DNA of 64,000 bases, from the NCBI GenBank assembly GCA_963823435.1, contig CAWGLN010000001.1, positions 1,426,001 to 1,490,000 of the forward strand. Direction: 5' to 3'. A program made the translations under genes and the position numbers. Numbering within the stretch: the first letter of the stretch is position 1; each line of letters starts with the position of its first letter. Positions 1 to 9,721 of the stretch are shown here, one piece after another. Source of the stretch: CAKZML01 sp963823435. Lineage in GTDB: Bacteria; Pseudomonadota; Gammaproteobacteria; Steroidobacterales; BM003. The notes under the pieces were generated by a model. The model was not told where the DNA came from. It saw nothing but the letters and a program-made list of their open reading frames with translations, and searched no databases.

Positions 1-441
1 GGCCAGGGTTTGCCGATGTTTGATGGCGCCGAGTTGCTGGAATTCGTTGACAAGGCCACCTGGGTCGCGGTCAATGACTACGAGGGTGAGTTGCTGCGCG
101 AGCGCACGGGACTGAGCCTGGATCAGCTGTCCCAGCGGGTGGAAGCCCTGGTCGTGACTCGCGGCAGCAAGGGTTCGGCGATCTACACCAAGGGCCGTGT
201 GCTGGAGATCCCTGCCGCAGCGGTGAATGTATTGACGGACCCGACCGGCTGTGGCGACGCCTACCGGGCCGGCTTGCTTTTCGGTCTGATGAAGGGCGCA
301 GATTGGGAAACCACCGGACGTCTTGCCTCGATGATGGGGGCCATAAAGATCGAACACGCAGGCACACAGAATCACAAGATAGACTGGCAGGCGTTCAGTC
401 TGCGGTATCGTGAGGCCTTCTCGCGCGAACTGGATATTTGA
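1..441 (+). CDS. PfkB-family kinase, probably adenosine kinase-like (5' end outside window)
   Basis: The reading frame is open from the first base, so the N-terminal half lies upstream of the window. About 146 residues of the C-terminal half remain. They carry the PfkB signature DPTGCGDAYRAG near codon 83, whose Asp is the catalytic base and whose glycines form the anion hole. The family transfers phosphate from ATP to a sugar or nucleoside hydroxyl. The following NHKI-type tail and the wording GCGDAYRAG resemble proteins annotated as adenosine kinase in Xanthomonas relatives, but the sugar-binding N-terminus is missing, so the substrate is inferred. The stop lies 4 bases before the next start, which suggests co-transcription. 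Confidence 0.8.
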   Translation, partial: GQGLPMFDGAELLEFVDKATWVAVNDYEGELLRERTGLSLDQLSQRVEALVVTRGSKGSAIYTKGRVLEIPAAAVNVLTDPTGCGDAYRAGLLFGLMKGADWETTGRLASMMGAIKIEHAGTQNHKIDWQAFSLRYREAFSRELDI

Positions 442-445
442 TTTG

Positions 446-3262
446 ATGAAACAAGGTTTGATCAAGAGGCTGCCCGCTCGCCTGGTACTGGGACTCGTTC
501 TGTTCGGGGTGAGCATGCTCTCCCGAGCCGCGGAATCCACCTGGCCAGAAACCCTGGACAGGATTTCCAGCGGTGTGGTGTCCATCCAGATCGACGCCGT
601 GCGGGCATTTGACACCGAGTGGAGCTTGTCCAGCCAGGCTACCGGCTTTGTGGTGGACTGGGAGCGTGGTCTCATCCTGACCAACCGGCATGTCGTGATG
701 TCGGGTCCGGTGACCGCCCGGGCCGTGTTTCTTAACAACGAGGAGGTAGACCTGCTGCCGGTCTACCGCGACCCGGTGCATGATTTTGGCTTCTACCGCT
801 TTGATCCTTCAGCCCTGCGTTTTATTCGCCCGCACGAGTTTTCCCTGCGTCCGGACAAGGTGCACCTTGGACGAGAGATACGGGTAATCGGCAATGATGC
901 GGGTGAACAATTGTCCATCCTGGCGGGCACCATCGCCAAGTTGGACCGGCGCGCGCCGATGTACGGTCGCGGCAAATATAACGACTTCAATACCTTCTAC
1001 CTGCAGGCAGCATCCGGCACTTCCGGTGGGTCGTCCGGCTCGCCCGTGGTGGACATAGACGGCGATGTCCTGGCCCTGAATGCCGGTGCCAGCAGCGCGG
1101 CGGCCTCCAGCTTTTTCCTGCCACTGGACCGTGTGCGGCGGGCACTGGACCTGGTGCGCAATAACTTGCCGGTAGCGCGTGGGAGCTTGCAGACCGTGTT
1201 CCAGCAATTGCCCTATGACGAGCTACGCCGCCTGGGTTTGCAGCCGGCCACCGAGGAGCTTGCCCGCCGTGAGCACCCGGAGCAGATGGGATTGCTGGTG
1301 GTGGAACAGGTGACGCCGGGTGGACCGGCACAGGAGGTCCTGCAACCTGGCGACATATTGCTGCGAGTCAACGGCGAGTTGATCAGCAGTTTTGTTCCGC
1401 TGGAGGCGATACTCGATGAAAGCGTCGACCGGTCGATTACCCTGGAACTGCAACGCGGTGGCCTGACTCGTATTCACCGGGTTACGGTCCGGGACCTGCA
1501 CAGCATCACCCCCGACCGCTATATGGAAATATCCGATGCCGTCCTGCATGACCTGTCATATCAGCAGGCCCGGCATTTGAATATGCCGGTGACTGGCGTG
1601 TTCGTGGCCAACCCCGGTTACATGTTCGGCGGTGCCGGAATCCCGCGGGGCGCTGTCATCAACGGGATGGACGGGGAAGTGGTGGACAACCTGGATACGT
1701 TCCAGCGTCTGTTTGAGGGACACCTGGACGGCAGCCGTATCATGCTGCGTTTCTTTACTTTTGATAATCCGCAGACGGGTAATCTGCGTAGCGTGACTAT
1801 TGACCGGAGCTGGTATCCGGTCCGCATCTGCCGGCGTGACGATGCCCGGGGATTCTGGCCTTGCGAAGAACTGGCGCCCGTCGGGCGGGCCAGCCCTCCC
1901 GAACCGGCCAGTACGCGTTTTACGGCAAACGGCGATGCGCGCTTGCGCAAGATCGCCCCGTCCCTGGTGCTGGTGAATTTCGATATGCCGTATTCCATCT
2001 CGGGCATATCAGATCGACACTATCATGGCACCGGTCTGCTGGTGGATGCCCGGAGCGGCCTGGTGGTGGTCGATCGCAATACCGTACCGGTGGCGATGGG
2101 CGATGTCCGGCTGACATTTGCCGGCACGGTGGAAGTACCCGGGCGCGTGGAGTATGTGCATCCCCTGCACAACCTGGCGCTGGTATCTTATGACCCCACG
2201 CTGATCGGCGACACACCGGTCAAGCAGGCGATTTTTGCCGAGCGACAGCTGGCCGATGGCGACCCGGTCTGGGTGGCGGGCCTGAAAGGCAACAGCAAGC
2301 CTTTTCTGCAGAAAACCGAAGTGGCCACCGTGGATGCGCTGATCCTGCCTCTTTCTCGCACCATGGGCTTTCGCGAGTCCAACCTCGACGCGATCGCCCT
2401 GGTCAATCCTCCGGGTGACGTGGATGGCGTGCTGATGGACAGCAAGTCACGGGTACTCGCCATGTGGTCCAGCCTGTCCATCCAGGGCAACGAGGGTGAG
2501 CAGCAGATCAACCTGGGGTTGCCGGCGGATATCGTGCGCGAGATGGTTGAGATGGTGCGTGAGGGCCGCGATTTACAGTCCCTTGAGGCGGAGTTCATGT
2601 CGTTGTCGCTGGCCAGCGCACGCAAGCTGGGACTGCCTTCCGAGTGGATTCTGGCGCTGGAGAAACACAACCCGGAACGCCGCAACGTGTTGCAAGTGTT
2701 GCGTCTGGTCGGGGGGTCAGATGCGGCGGACAAGCTGCGTTCCGGAGACCTGCTGCTGGCGCTGGATGGCAGGGTCGTCAACAGCTTCCGCGAGGTGGAG
2801 CAGGCTGTGCAAGGCCGCCCTGCCGTTAAGGTCAGCGTATGGCGTAACGGCAAGGTCCAGGAGTTGGAGGTCGTAACCGAGACGCTCAACGGCGACGGTA
2901 TTAATCGGGTCGTGAGCTGGGCGGGCGCCTTGTTGCAGGGCCCTCACCGGGCTCTGTCGGCGCAGCGCGGGAGCGAACCGGTAGGCGTTTACGTGTCTTT
3001 TTTCAATTTCGGTTCACCAGCCAGTCGTTATGGACTGGTCGCGGGCCGACGCATTCTGGAGGTTGACGGCGTCGCCACGCCGGATCTGGACGCCTTCCTG
3101 GCCCAGGTGATGGGAAAGCAGGACCGGGAATCCCTGCGTATCAAAACGGTGAACTGGAATGACCAGGTTGATGTGCTGACCCTGAAACTGGACAAGCATT
3201 ACTGGCCATCCTATGAATTGAGAAAAATCGACGGTGAGTGGCGGCGCGAGGCGTTGGACTAG
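446..3262 (+). CDS. HtrA-like periplasmic protein: active protease, PDZ pair, degenerate protease, PDZ pair (Nma111-like)
   Basis: 938 residues from ATG 446; the frame also opens at GTG 410 inside the previous gene, but ATG 446 places a signal peptide (hydrophobic 11-25, cleavage near SRAA-E) at the N-terminus. The first trypsin-like domain (about 35-255) has His82 (TNRHVV), Asp113 (VHDFGF) and Ser197 (GGSSGSP). Two PDZ-like segments follow (about 283-315 core and 381-420). A second protease-shaped domain (about 500-700) has the same layout but lacks the triad: the His site reads VVDRNTV, the Asp site HPLHNLAL and the Ser site DVDGVLMD. Two further PDZ-like segments lie near 750-785 and 845-880. 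This duplicated order is the plan of yeast Nma111p/Ynm3. Function is inferred as envelope protein quality control; substrates are unknown. Confidence 0.8.
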   Translation: MKQGLIKRLPARLVLGLVLFGVSMLSRAAESTWPETLDRISSGVVSIQIDAVRAFDTEWSLSSQATGFVVDWERGLILTNRHVVMSGPVTARAVFLNNEEVDLLPVYRDPVHDFGFYRFDPSALRFIRPHEFSLRPDKVHLGREIRVIGNDAGEQLSILAGTIAKLDRRAPMYGRGKYNDFNTFYLQAASGTSGGSSGSPVVDIDGDVLALNAGASSAAASSFFLPLDRVRRALDLVRNNLPVARGSLQTVFQQLPYDELRRLGLQPATEELARREHPEQMGLLVVEQVTPGGPAQEVLQPGDILLRVNGELISSFVPLEAILDESVDRSITLELQRGGLTRIHRVTVRDLHSITPDRYMEISDAVLHDLSYQQARHLNMPVTGVFVANPGYMFGGAGIPRGAVINGMDGEVVDNLDTFQRLFEGHLDGSRIMLRFFTFDNPQTGNLRSVTIDRSWYPVRICRRDDARGFWPCEELAPVGRASPPEPASTRFTANGDARLRKIAPSLVLVNFDMPYSISGISDRHYHGTGLLVDARSGLVVVDRNTVPVAMGDVRLTFAGTVEVPGRVEYVHPLHNLALVSYDPTLIGDTPVKQAIFAERQLADGDPVWVAGLKGNSKPFLQKTEVATVDALILPLSRTMGFRESNLDAIALVNPPGDVDGVLMDSKSRVLAMWSSLSIQGNEGEQQINLGLPADIVREMVEMVREGRDLQSLEAEFMSLSLASARKLGLPSEWILALEKHNPERRNVLQVLRLVGGSDAADKLRSGDLLLALDGRVVNSFREVEQAVQGRPAVKVSVWRNGKVQELEVVTETLNGDGINRVVSWAGALLQGPHRALSAQRGSEPVGVYVSFFNFGSPASRYGLVAGRRILEVDGVATPDLDAFLAQVMGKQDRESLRIKTVNWNDQVDVLTLKLDKHYWPSYELRKIDGEWRREALD

Positions 3263-3357
3263 CGCTGGGGCTCGAAAGGGCGGAAAATCGGTCTGGCGGC
3301 AGATTATTGGACAGGATTATTTCCGGCAGGGTGCGGATCCAAATGGGGAACGGTGAT

Positions 3358-3822
3358 ATGGGCTTGGCAACTTCCAAACAACTGATGTGTGCAATTTTCC
3401 AGGGTGAAGATGGTGCAGATGAGGCCCTGGAAGAATTACAGGCCAGCGTCGAAGAAGAAGAGGTTCTGATCGATTCCCTGTCCCTGTTGTGCATGGATGA
3501 GGAAGAGGTGATTTCCATCACCGAGTCCCAGGGTGAGAATGCCTATTGGTGCGGCGTGCTGGCCGCTATCGTGGGATTGGTGGCCGGGCCCATCAGCGCC
3601 ATGCAGGAATCCGGCGAGGGCCTGCTGGCCTGGCTGGAGGATGAGGTGGGTCTGGCGCGTGAGTCCATGGAAGAAATCGTGGCCTCGCTTGAGAGTGGTG
3701 GCTCGGTGATGCTTGGTATCATGGACAGCGATGTCGGCGAGCTTGTGGAGGAAGCCCTGGAGGATGCCTCCGAAGACATCGTGTGGTACGAAGTGGGTGG
3801 CGACCTGGACGACCAAGACTAG
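3358..3822 (+). CDS. small acidic DUF1269-like protein
   Basis: 154 residues from ATG 3358, chosen because GGGGAA sits 7 bases upstream; ATG 3343 is in frame but has no such site. The layout is an N-terminal alpha/beta segment rich in EALEEL repeats, a central glycine-rich hydrophobic stretch (GVLAAIVGLVAGP) and a C-terminal segment with SGGSVMLGIMDSD followed by a helix. This order (ferredoxin-like half, glycine/alanine hydrophobic hairpin, second half) resembles DUF1269-type proteins, which have no settled function. It is strongly acidic and ends convergent with argH with a 9-base gap. The assignment rests on layout only. Confidence 0.6.
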   Translation: MGLATSKQLMCAIFQGEDGADEALEELQASVEEEEVLIDSLSLLCMDEEEVISITESQGENAYWCGVLAAIVGLVAGPISAMQESGEGLLAWLEDEVGLARESMEEIVASLESGGSVMLGIMDSDVGELVEEALEDASEDIVWYEVGGDLDDQD

Positions 3823-3831
3823 CGCAGTCGC

Positions 3832-5127
3832 TTATCGGCCTAGCTGCTCCAGCCGCTGGCTCAACTCTTCAAGCATTAGATTTGCGCAGCCGCCTGGCGA
3901 CACCCTGGCATGTACGCTTTGCAGTGCATCGCGCGTGGCCAGTTCGGACATTTCACTCATTACCGTGCGGTAGGCGTCCCGGAACGGCATGCCCTCCGCG
4001 GCCAGTTCCATGGCCCGGTCAGTGGCATGCATGGCCGGTTCAATCGCCTGTTGCATGGTTTCGGGATTGAATTCCAGGCTGGCGATCAAGTCGGGAACAA
4101 TCTCCATCACCGCACAACCCAGCTGCAATCCACGTAACAAGGGCGGCTTTGTGTTTTGCAGATCCCGATGGTAACCGCTGGAGAGTGACAACAAGGACTG
4201 CAGCTCCAGGATTGCGGCCTGTACACCCGGGTAGGCTGCGCGCAGCAGTTCCACCAGGTCCGGGTTGCGCTTGTTGGGCATGATCGACGAACCGGTCGTG
4301 AAACGGTCTGGCAGGTGTACGAAATTGAACTCGCTGGTGCTGTACAGGCTCAGATCCCAGGCCAGGCGGCGCACATCCAGCAAGGCCTGGGCAAAAGCGC
4401 CCAGGGCCTGGATTTCATATTTGCCACGGCTGTTCTGGGCGTGAATCGGGTTGATCTGCATACGCGAGAAACCCAGTTCGCGGGTGGTCAGTTCACGGTC
4501 AAGAGCCAGGTTGACACCGAAACCGGCAGCGGTTCCCAGGGGGTTCGCGTCTATCCAGTCGCGCGTATCACGGGCCAGCACCGCATTGTCGATAAAGCTT
4601 TCGGCAAATGCGGCGAACCACATACCCACCGAGGACACCACGGCTCTTTGCAAATGGGTGTAACCGGGCATGGGTAATTCTGATGTCAGATGCGCGCGCT
4701 GTATGCACAGACGTGCTGTGTCGCCGCAGTTGGTCTGCAGCTGTCCAAGTTTTTCGCGCAACAGCAGTCGTGTGGCCACCAGCACCTGGTCGTTGCGGCT
4801 ACGACCGGTATGTACCCGCTTGCCCAGCTCTCCCAGTTGCCCGGTCAGCCAGGTCTCGATAGCAGAATGCCCATCCTCAAAGCGCTCGTCGAGCACGAAG
4901 GTGCCGCTCAGAAATTCCTGTTTCAGTGTCTCCAGCGCCTTGAGCAGGGTATCGGCCTCATCGGCCTGCAAGACCCCGATGCTGGCGAGACCCTTCACGT
5001 GGGCCGAGGACGCCTGTAAGTCGTAGACAAACAGCTGACGGTCCAGGATCACGTCCTGGCCGGCCATGAAGGCCATGATCTTGTGGTCGATGTCAGTCGG
5101 GTTTTTCTGCCAGAGAAAATCAGTCAT
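3832..5127 (-). CDS. argH: argininosuccinate lyase
   Basis: 431 residues. It cleaves argininosuccinate to arginine and fumarate, the last step of arginine synthesis, in the cytoplasm. The fumarase/ASL superfamily signature GSSIMPNKRNPDLVE is present with its catalytic serine, as are the HTGRSRNDQV block and GYTHLQRA. The length is shorter than the roughly 460 residues of the E. coli enzyme, as in Xanthomonas-type versions. It is the last gene of the arg operon and its start overlaps the end of argC by 8 bases, consistent with translational coupling. Confidence 0.96.
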   Translation of the reverse strand: MTDFLWQKNPTDIDHKIMAFMAGQDVILDRQLFVYDLQASSAHVKGLASIGVLQADEADTLLKALETLKQEFLSGTFVLDERFEDGHSAIETWLTGQLGELGKRVHTGRSRNDQVLVATRLLLREKLGQLQTNCGDTARLCIQRAHLTSELPMPGYTHLQRAVVSSVGMWFAAFAESFIDNAVLARDTRDWIDANPLGTAAGFGVNLALDRELTTRELGFSRMQINPIHAQNSRGKYEIQALGAFAQALLDVRRLAWDLSLYSTSEFNFVHLPDRFTTGSSIMPNKRNPDLVELLRAAYPGVQAAILELQSLLSLSSGYHRDLQNTKPPLLRGLQLGCAVMEIVPDLIASLEFNPETMQQAIEPAMHATDRAMELAAEGMPFRDAYRTVMSEMSELATRDALQSVHARVSPGGCANLMLEELSQRLEQLGR

Positions 5128-6073
5128 GGGGAATTCCTTGCATCTCGGCCAGGCCGCAAGCCAGGTTGATATTCTGGATGGCCTGGGTTGCGGCGCCCTT
5201 GAGCAGGTTATCCAGCGTCACGTAGACCACCGCATACTCACCGTCCCTGCCTGAGGTCCAGCCACCTACGGTGGCGTGGTGCAGACCCACATTGTCGCGT
5301 ACCCGGGGGATGTCTTGCTGTAGTTTTACCAGCGACTCCCCGGCGTATGCCTCGCCGTAGATCGTGGCCAGCTGCGCGTTGTTCAACGGCGTGCCAAGAC
5401 TCGCGCAGACCGTCATGCTGATGCCACGGAAGAACGAGGCCACGTGGGGCATGAAGCGCAGAGAAATCCCCAGCTGATGGATGACCTCGTTCTCGTGCAT
5501 ATGCCCGCAAGGGGCATAGGGAAGCAGGTTATCGCGCAACACCGAGGGGTCATTTTTCGGAGAGGGCGTGGTTCCGGCTCCGCTGTATCCTGAAATCCCG
5601 GCGCAATGCGCGGGTCCCTGCAAATACTCGCGCAACGGCGCCAGCGCCAATTGCATCGCGGTGGCGTAACAGCCGGGATTGGCGATGCGGGTCTTGCCGG
5701 CGGCCTGCCTGCGCGTCAACTCCGGTAGTCCGTAATACCAACCGGCGTCGAAGCGATAGTCGGCACTCAGGTCCACAATGATGGTATCGGGACAGGTCTT
5801 GTCCATGGCCTCTACATAGGGACGGGCCAGCCCGTTGGGCAGGGCCAGTACGCATACGTCAGGCGCGCGGGCTGCCGCCTGTTGCGGGTCAAGGTTCTCG
5901 AAGTTTCCAGCCAGGGTAATGCCCTCATCAGCCTGGCCAATCGCTTGCCCGGCCCACTCGCGCGAACTGGCAAAGGCCAGGTCCAGGTCAGGATGTCCCT
6001 GCACCAGTTTGAGTAATTCGGCACCGGTGTGACCCCTCGCTCCCACCAGACCCAGCGTGATTGTCTTGCTCAA
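5120..6073 (-). CDS. argC: N-acetyl-gamma-glutamyl-phosphate reductase
   Basis: 317 residues. It reduces N-acetylglutamyl phosphate to the semialdehyde with NADPH. The N-terminal Rossmann motif GLVGARGHTGAELL and the active-site cysteine in IANPGCYATAMQLAL are visible, as are the later GISGYSGAG and HMHENE blocks. The gene sits between the kinase/synthase gene (18-base gap) and argH (8-base overlap), so it is part of the same transcript. Confidence 0.96.
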   Translation of the reverse strand: MSKTITLGLVGARGHTGAELLKLVQGHPDLDLAFASSREWAGQAIGQADEGITLAGNFENLDPQQAAARAPDVCVLALPNGLARPYVEAMDKTCPDTIIVDLSADYRFDAGWYYGLPELTRRQAAGKTRIANPGCYATAMQLALAPLREYLQGPAHCAGISGYSGAGTTPSPKNDPSVLRDNLLPYAPCGHMHENEVIHQLGISLRFMPHVASFFRGISMTVCASLGTPLNNAQLATIYGEAYAGESLVKLQQDIPRVRDNVGLHHATVGGWTSGRDGEYAVVYVTLDNLLKGAATQAIQNINLACGLAEMQGIPHD

Positions 6074-6091
6074 CGGCTCAGCTCCCGCGGG

Positions 6092-7405
6092 TCACAGAAG
6101 TGTTGCCGGGGCGCTGTGTGCACGCTCTACCAGCTCACTTATTTGTTGAAAATCGCGAACACCGTACCAGAACACGTTCCACTGGCGGTCCTTGATACAG
6201 CCGTCGGCTTGCTGGAAATAAAACTGGTTTATCGGGTTACCCGGGCGGGCCCGCCAGTACATGGCGGGAAATGCATGCCTCACCTGTTCCCAGACCGAGC
6301 GTCCCAGGCCCTCGCCCTGGGCTTCCTCGGTGACCGAAAATTTGTCCATGCGAACGATCCCCTGCTCCTGCACGATGACCGCTGCCGAGCGGTAGGTATC
6401 GCTGACAAACACGGCGGCAAGTTCGGTAGTCTCGAAATAATCCTCTGCCAGCGTCTTTTGGAAACTGGACTCCAGTAATTTTCTGAGCCGACCCTGGTCC
6501 ACGTCAGACCAGGTTGTATAGGTGTGGATGTTCTCACCATAGCGAACCAGCGTGCCCGAGCCCTGGTAGGTGAATAATTCCTTGGCCAGCATGGCCGGGT
6601 GGGTGATGGACACGGAACTTGAGTGGGGCAGGTCCAGCAGCATGTCGTGGATTTGCTCGAGCTTGAGACGCATGCCCGAATGCAGCCATTCACTGGACAT
6701 CAGGTGCTGGTAGTCGGTGCTCAGGTTGATGGAAGAAATCAGGTTTCCATCATGGTCCAGGATTCCGCCTGTTCCGGTCAGGAAAATAATCTTGAAAGGC
6801 TGGATCGCCCGAACCAGTTCGTTGGCCGCCATGTCGGCGTTGATATTCAGAATCTGCCCGTCCGAGGTTTCGCCGAACGGCGATATCACGGGCATGGACT
6901 GGGAGCGCAGCGCAGCCCGGACGAGGTCAAGATGCACACCGGTGATTCTACCCACCATGCCGTATTTTTCGCGGTCCAGGATCTCCGCTTCAAACACGCC
7001 GCTGGTGATCGAGGTAGCTCGAACGCCCGCGTCACGCAAGGCATCTACCAGAGCGAGATTTTCCCTTTGAAACACACGCCGTGCGAGTTTAAGCACTTCG
7101 GGTGTGGTTACCCTCAGGCCGTCACGCACCTCGAATTCTATCCCCTCGCTGGACAGGGTCTGGCTTAGCTGCGGCCCCGCGCCATGAATAATTATGGGCG
7201 CCAATCCCACTTGCTGCAGAAAAGCCAGCGACGAGGACAGGGCGGTGATGTCCTGCTGCAGGGTTTCGCCGCCAACCTTGACCACGGCAAATTTCTCGGT
7301 TTCCAGCGCCGAAAATCGTTTCAGGTATTGCTGAACTTCTTTCTGGCTGCCCAGGTTATTCAGCAGCCTGACAATGATCTGGCGAGTTTGCTTAGTTGTG
7401 TCCAT
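6092..7405 (-). CDS. argB: bifunctional N-acetylglutamate kinase / N-acetylglutamate synthase
   Basis: 437 residues in two parts. Residues 1 to about 285 are an amino-acid kinase domain with VVKVGGETL, IIIHGAGPQ and the FLTGTGGIL block. Residues from about 290 to the end are a GNAT-type acyltransferase (LVRYGENIHTYTTWSDVDQGRLRKLLESSFQKTL onward, in pieces). This fusion, known from Xanthomonas and Xylella, supplies the first two arginine steps: acetylation of glutamate and its phosphorylation. No separate argA or argJ is seen here. The start overlaps the end of argE by 14 bases. In the known fusion enzymes arginine inhibits activity; that is family knowledge, not seen in the sequence. Confidence 0.93.
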   Translation of the reverse strand: MDTTKQTRQIIVRLLNNLGSQKEVQQYLKRFSALETEKFAVVKVGGETLQQDITALSSSLAFLQQVGLAPIIIHGAGPQLSQTLSSEGIEFEVRDGLRVTTPEVLKLARRVFQRENLALVDALRDAGVRATSITSGVFEAEILDREKYGMVGRITGVHLDLVRAALRSQSMPVISPFGETSDGQILNINADMAANELVRAIQPFKIIFLTGTGGILDHDGNLISSINLSTDYQHLMSSEWLHSGMRLKLEQIHDMLLDLPHSSSVSITHPAMLAKELFTYQGSGTLVRYGENIHTYTTWSDVDQGRLRKLLESSFQKTLAEDYFETTELAAVFVSDTYRSAAVIVQEQGIVRMDKFSVTEEAQGEGLGRSVWEQVRHAFPAMYWRARPGNPINQFYFQQADGCIKDRQWNVFWYGVRDFQQISELVERAHSAPATLL

Positions 7406-8492
7406 GGTTGATCAGTCTTTCATAGGTTGCGGTTACGGTGGCAAGTTGCTTGACTGCCACCCATTCATCAGCGGTATGCGCCTGGGCGATATCGCCACTG
7501 CCGTACACCAGTGTGTCCAGACCGGCCTGCCCAAACAGTGCCGCCTCGGTCCAGAAATCCACCGCGGGTCCGAGGGCAAGCCCGAGTTCCCGGGCAAGGG
7601 CCTGGTTTGCGGCCAGCCCGGTTTGCCCGCGCACCCCGTCTGGCAGCGCGGGCGCCAGGAATCTCGGTGTGTAGCCGACCAGGTGTGATGCCGGGCACAG
7701 CTCAGCCAGATCCTGCAACATGCCTTCGCCATCCTGGCCGGGCAGGGTGCGCAACCCAAGGTTCAGGCTGGCCCTGGCCGCAATCATGTTGGGTTTGATG
7801 CCGCCGTTGATTTGGCCAATATTGAAACGCAGACCGCGCAGGTTTTCGAATTCCAGGTCCTGGCGCGCGCGCACGAAAGCAAGTGCGCTGGATGACCATT
7901 CCACCGCCCGGTGAATGGCGCTGTCATCCATGGCACGCTCGGCCGAAGCGTGGCCGGGAATACCGGAGAATTCAAATTCCGCAGTGGCTATTCCGCGATG
8001 AGCGCAGACGGCCAGTGCCTGGGTAGGTTCGGCAACAATGGCCCTGGTAAATCCGTGCCTGGTCGCCAGGAAACGGCGTATGCATGTGCTGTTGCCAGCC
8101 TCCTCATCACTGCTGAAAAGCAGTGCCAGCGGGCCTGTACTGCGATTTGCCGCGCTCAGCATGGCGGCAGCGGCACCCTTGATGTCACAGGCGCCAAGAC
8201 CGTAGGCACGCATGTCTTTCAGGCGCAAGGACAACGGGTCCATGCTCCATTGTTCGTTGGCCGGAACCGTGTCCAGGTGGAAGTTGAACACGGTACGCGG
8301 CTGGCCGCGCACTGCCAGCATGCTGATACAACCCTGGCCGTGATCCTGCACGGAGATATCAAAGCCCTGCAGTTGTTGGCCCAGGTAGCCAAACAGAGAG
8401 CCGTCGGCCGAAATACTGCGCGGCGGGTTGCGGCTGTCGCAGGCTACCAGGCGGGCCAGGTGCTGCAGAGTCTGTTCCAGTGCCGTGGGCAT
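7392..8492 (-). CDS. argE: N-acetylornithine/N-acetylcitrulline deacetylase
   Basis: 366 residues from ATG 8492; the longer frame to 8591 lies inside argG and is not credible. It is an M20-type metallohydrolase with FNFHLDTVP (metal-binding His and Asp), ACDIKGAAAAML and the catalytic SSDEEAGN. Because the adjacent carbamoyltransferase acts on acetylornithine, the likely physiological substrate is N-acetylcitrulline, which this enzyme converts to citrulline for ArgG, as established in Xanthomonas. The stop of argG and this start share one base (TGATG), a tight coupling. Confidence 0.93.
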   Translation of the reverse strand: MPTALEQTLQHLARLVACDSRNPPRSISADGSLFGYLGQQLQGFDISVQDHGQGCISMLAVRGQPRTVFNFHLDTVPANEQWSMDPLSLRLKDMRAYGLGACDIKGAAAAMLSAANRSTGPLALLFSSDEEAGNSTCIRRFLATRHGFTRAIVAEPTQALAVCAHRGIATAEFEFSGIPGHASAERAMDDSAIHRAVEWSSSALAFVRARQDLEFENLRGLRFNIGQINGGIKPNMIAARASLNLGLRTLPGQDGEGMLQDLAELCPASHLVGYTPRFLAPALPDGVRGQTGLAANQALARELGLALGPAVDFWTEAALFGQAGLDTLVYGSGDIAQAHTADEWVAVKQLATVTATYERLINHGHN

Positions 8493-9706
8493 CAGGCCTT
8501 GTCTCCGCGCGGGCCGCCGTTGACCTTGGTCCACAAAGAGGAGCTTTGGCCAAACAACTTGATGAAGCCCTCTGCCTCCTCGACGCTCCAATCCGCGCTT
8601 TGCGCGTAGGTGGCGCCAGCCGAGGCGAGTATATGCGGCGAGTCCACGGCCACCGGGTAAATATTGCCGCCGTGGGTTTCGATGGTGACCTCGCCGGTGA
8701 CCGTGTACTGGGAGGATTCCAGGTAGGCCTCCAGGTCATGCTTCAGGGGTTCGTAGAAAAAGCCCTGGTACACGAGCTCCACCCACTTGGCTGCCACCTG
8801 TGGTTTGAAACTGTTCTGGTGCCGGGTGCTGACCGCTTCTTCCAGCGCCCTGTGCGCCACCTGCAGGGCATGCAAGGCAGGCGCTTCGTACACGATGCGA
8901 CCCTTCAGACCCACCGTTGTGTCACCCGTGTACATGCCCCGACCCACGCCATAGGCGCCATAGGCCTGGTTCAGTCTGGCCAGCATGTCGGGTCCCTGGC
9001 AGGGTTCTCCATCCAGCGCCACCGCCACACCGCGGCGGAATTCCAGGGTGCTGCGCAGGGGCTGGGCTGGCCACTCGGCAGCCGGGCGACACAAATGCCA
9101 GGTATCGGGACCCGGGCTCTCCCAGCGATCAATTTCCGAACCGGAAATTGTGACCCCCAGCAGGTTTTCATTCATGGTGTAGGTGGCGGTTTTCTGGCGT
9201 ACCGGGAAGCCGCGTTCGCGCAGATAATCCATCTCGAAATCACGCACTGCCCGACCAGCCTGTTGTATATCCCGGATGGGGGCGACGATGTTGAAGTCGC
9301 CCAGGGCGCGCACGGTCAGGTCGAAACGGACCTGGTCGTTGCCCATACCGGTACAGCCGTGGGCGAAGTTAGTGGTTCCCAGTTCCCTGGCCAGTTGCAG
9401 GCATTTTTTTACGATCACATAGCGGTCGGAACACAGCAGAGGGTATTGGTACTGGTACCATTGTCCACCCCAGAGCATGGGCACCACCACTTCCTGCCAG
9501 ACCTCGTCGCCGGCATCCAGCACGACGTGCTCAACCGCGCCCAACTGCCGGGCGCGCTCTTGTATATAAATGCGCTCTTCGTCGCTGACGCCGCCGGTAT
9601 CCACGAACGCGGTAACCACCTCGTAACCTTTTTCTATCAACCAGGGCACGCAAAAGCTGGTGTCCAGTCCGCCGGAAAAAGCCAACACGATTTTCTTCTC
9701 AGACAT
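8492..9706 (-). CDS. argG: argininosuccinate synthase
   Basis: 404 residues. It joins citrulline and aspartate with ATP to form argininosuccinate. The N-terminal PP-loop motif AFSGGLDTSF and later blocks ARQLGA, FAHGCTGMGNDQVRFD and the GRGMYTGDTTVGLKGRI region are present. It follows argF' by 15 bases and is coupled to argE. It is the second gene of the operon. Confidence 0.95.
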   Translation of the reverse strand: MSEKKIVLAFSGGLDTSFCVPWLIEKGYEVVTAFVDTGGVSDEERIYIQERARQLGAVEHVVLDAGDEVWQEVVVPMLWGGQWYQYQYPLLCSDRYVIVKKCLQLARELGTTNFAHGCTGMGNDQVRFDLTVRALGDFNIVAPIRDIQQAGRAVRDFEMDYLRERGFPVRQKTATYTMNENLLGVTISGSEIDRWESPGPDTWHLCRPAAEWPAQPLRSTLEFRRGVAVALDGEPCQGPDMLARLNQAYGAYGVGRGMYTGDTTVGLKGRIVYEAPALHALQVAHRALEEAVSTRHQNSFKPQVAAKWVELVYQGFFYEPLKHDLEAYLESSQYTVTGEVTIETHGGNIYPVAVDSPHILASAGATYAQSADWSVEEAEGFIKLFGQSSSLWTKVNGGPRGDKA

Positions 9707-9721
9707 GCGCGAATTCCTTTT

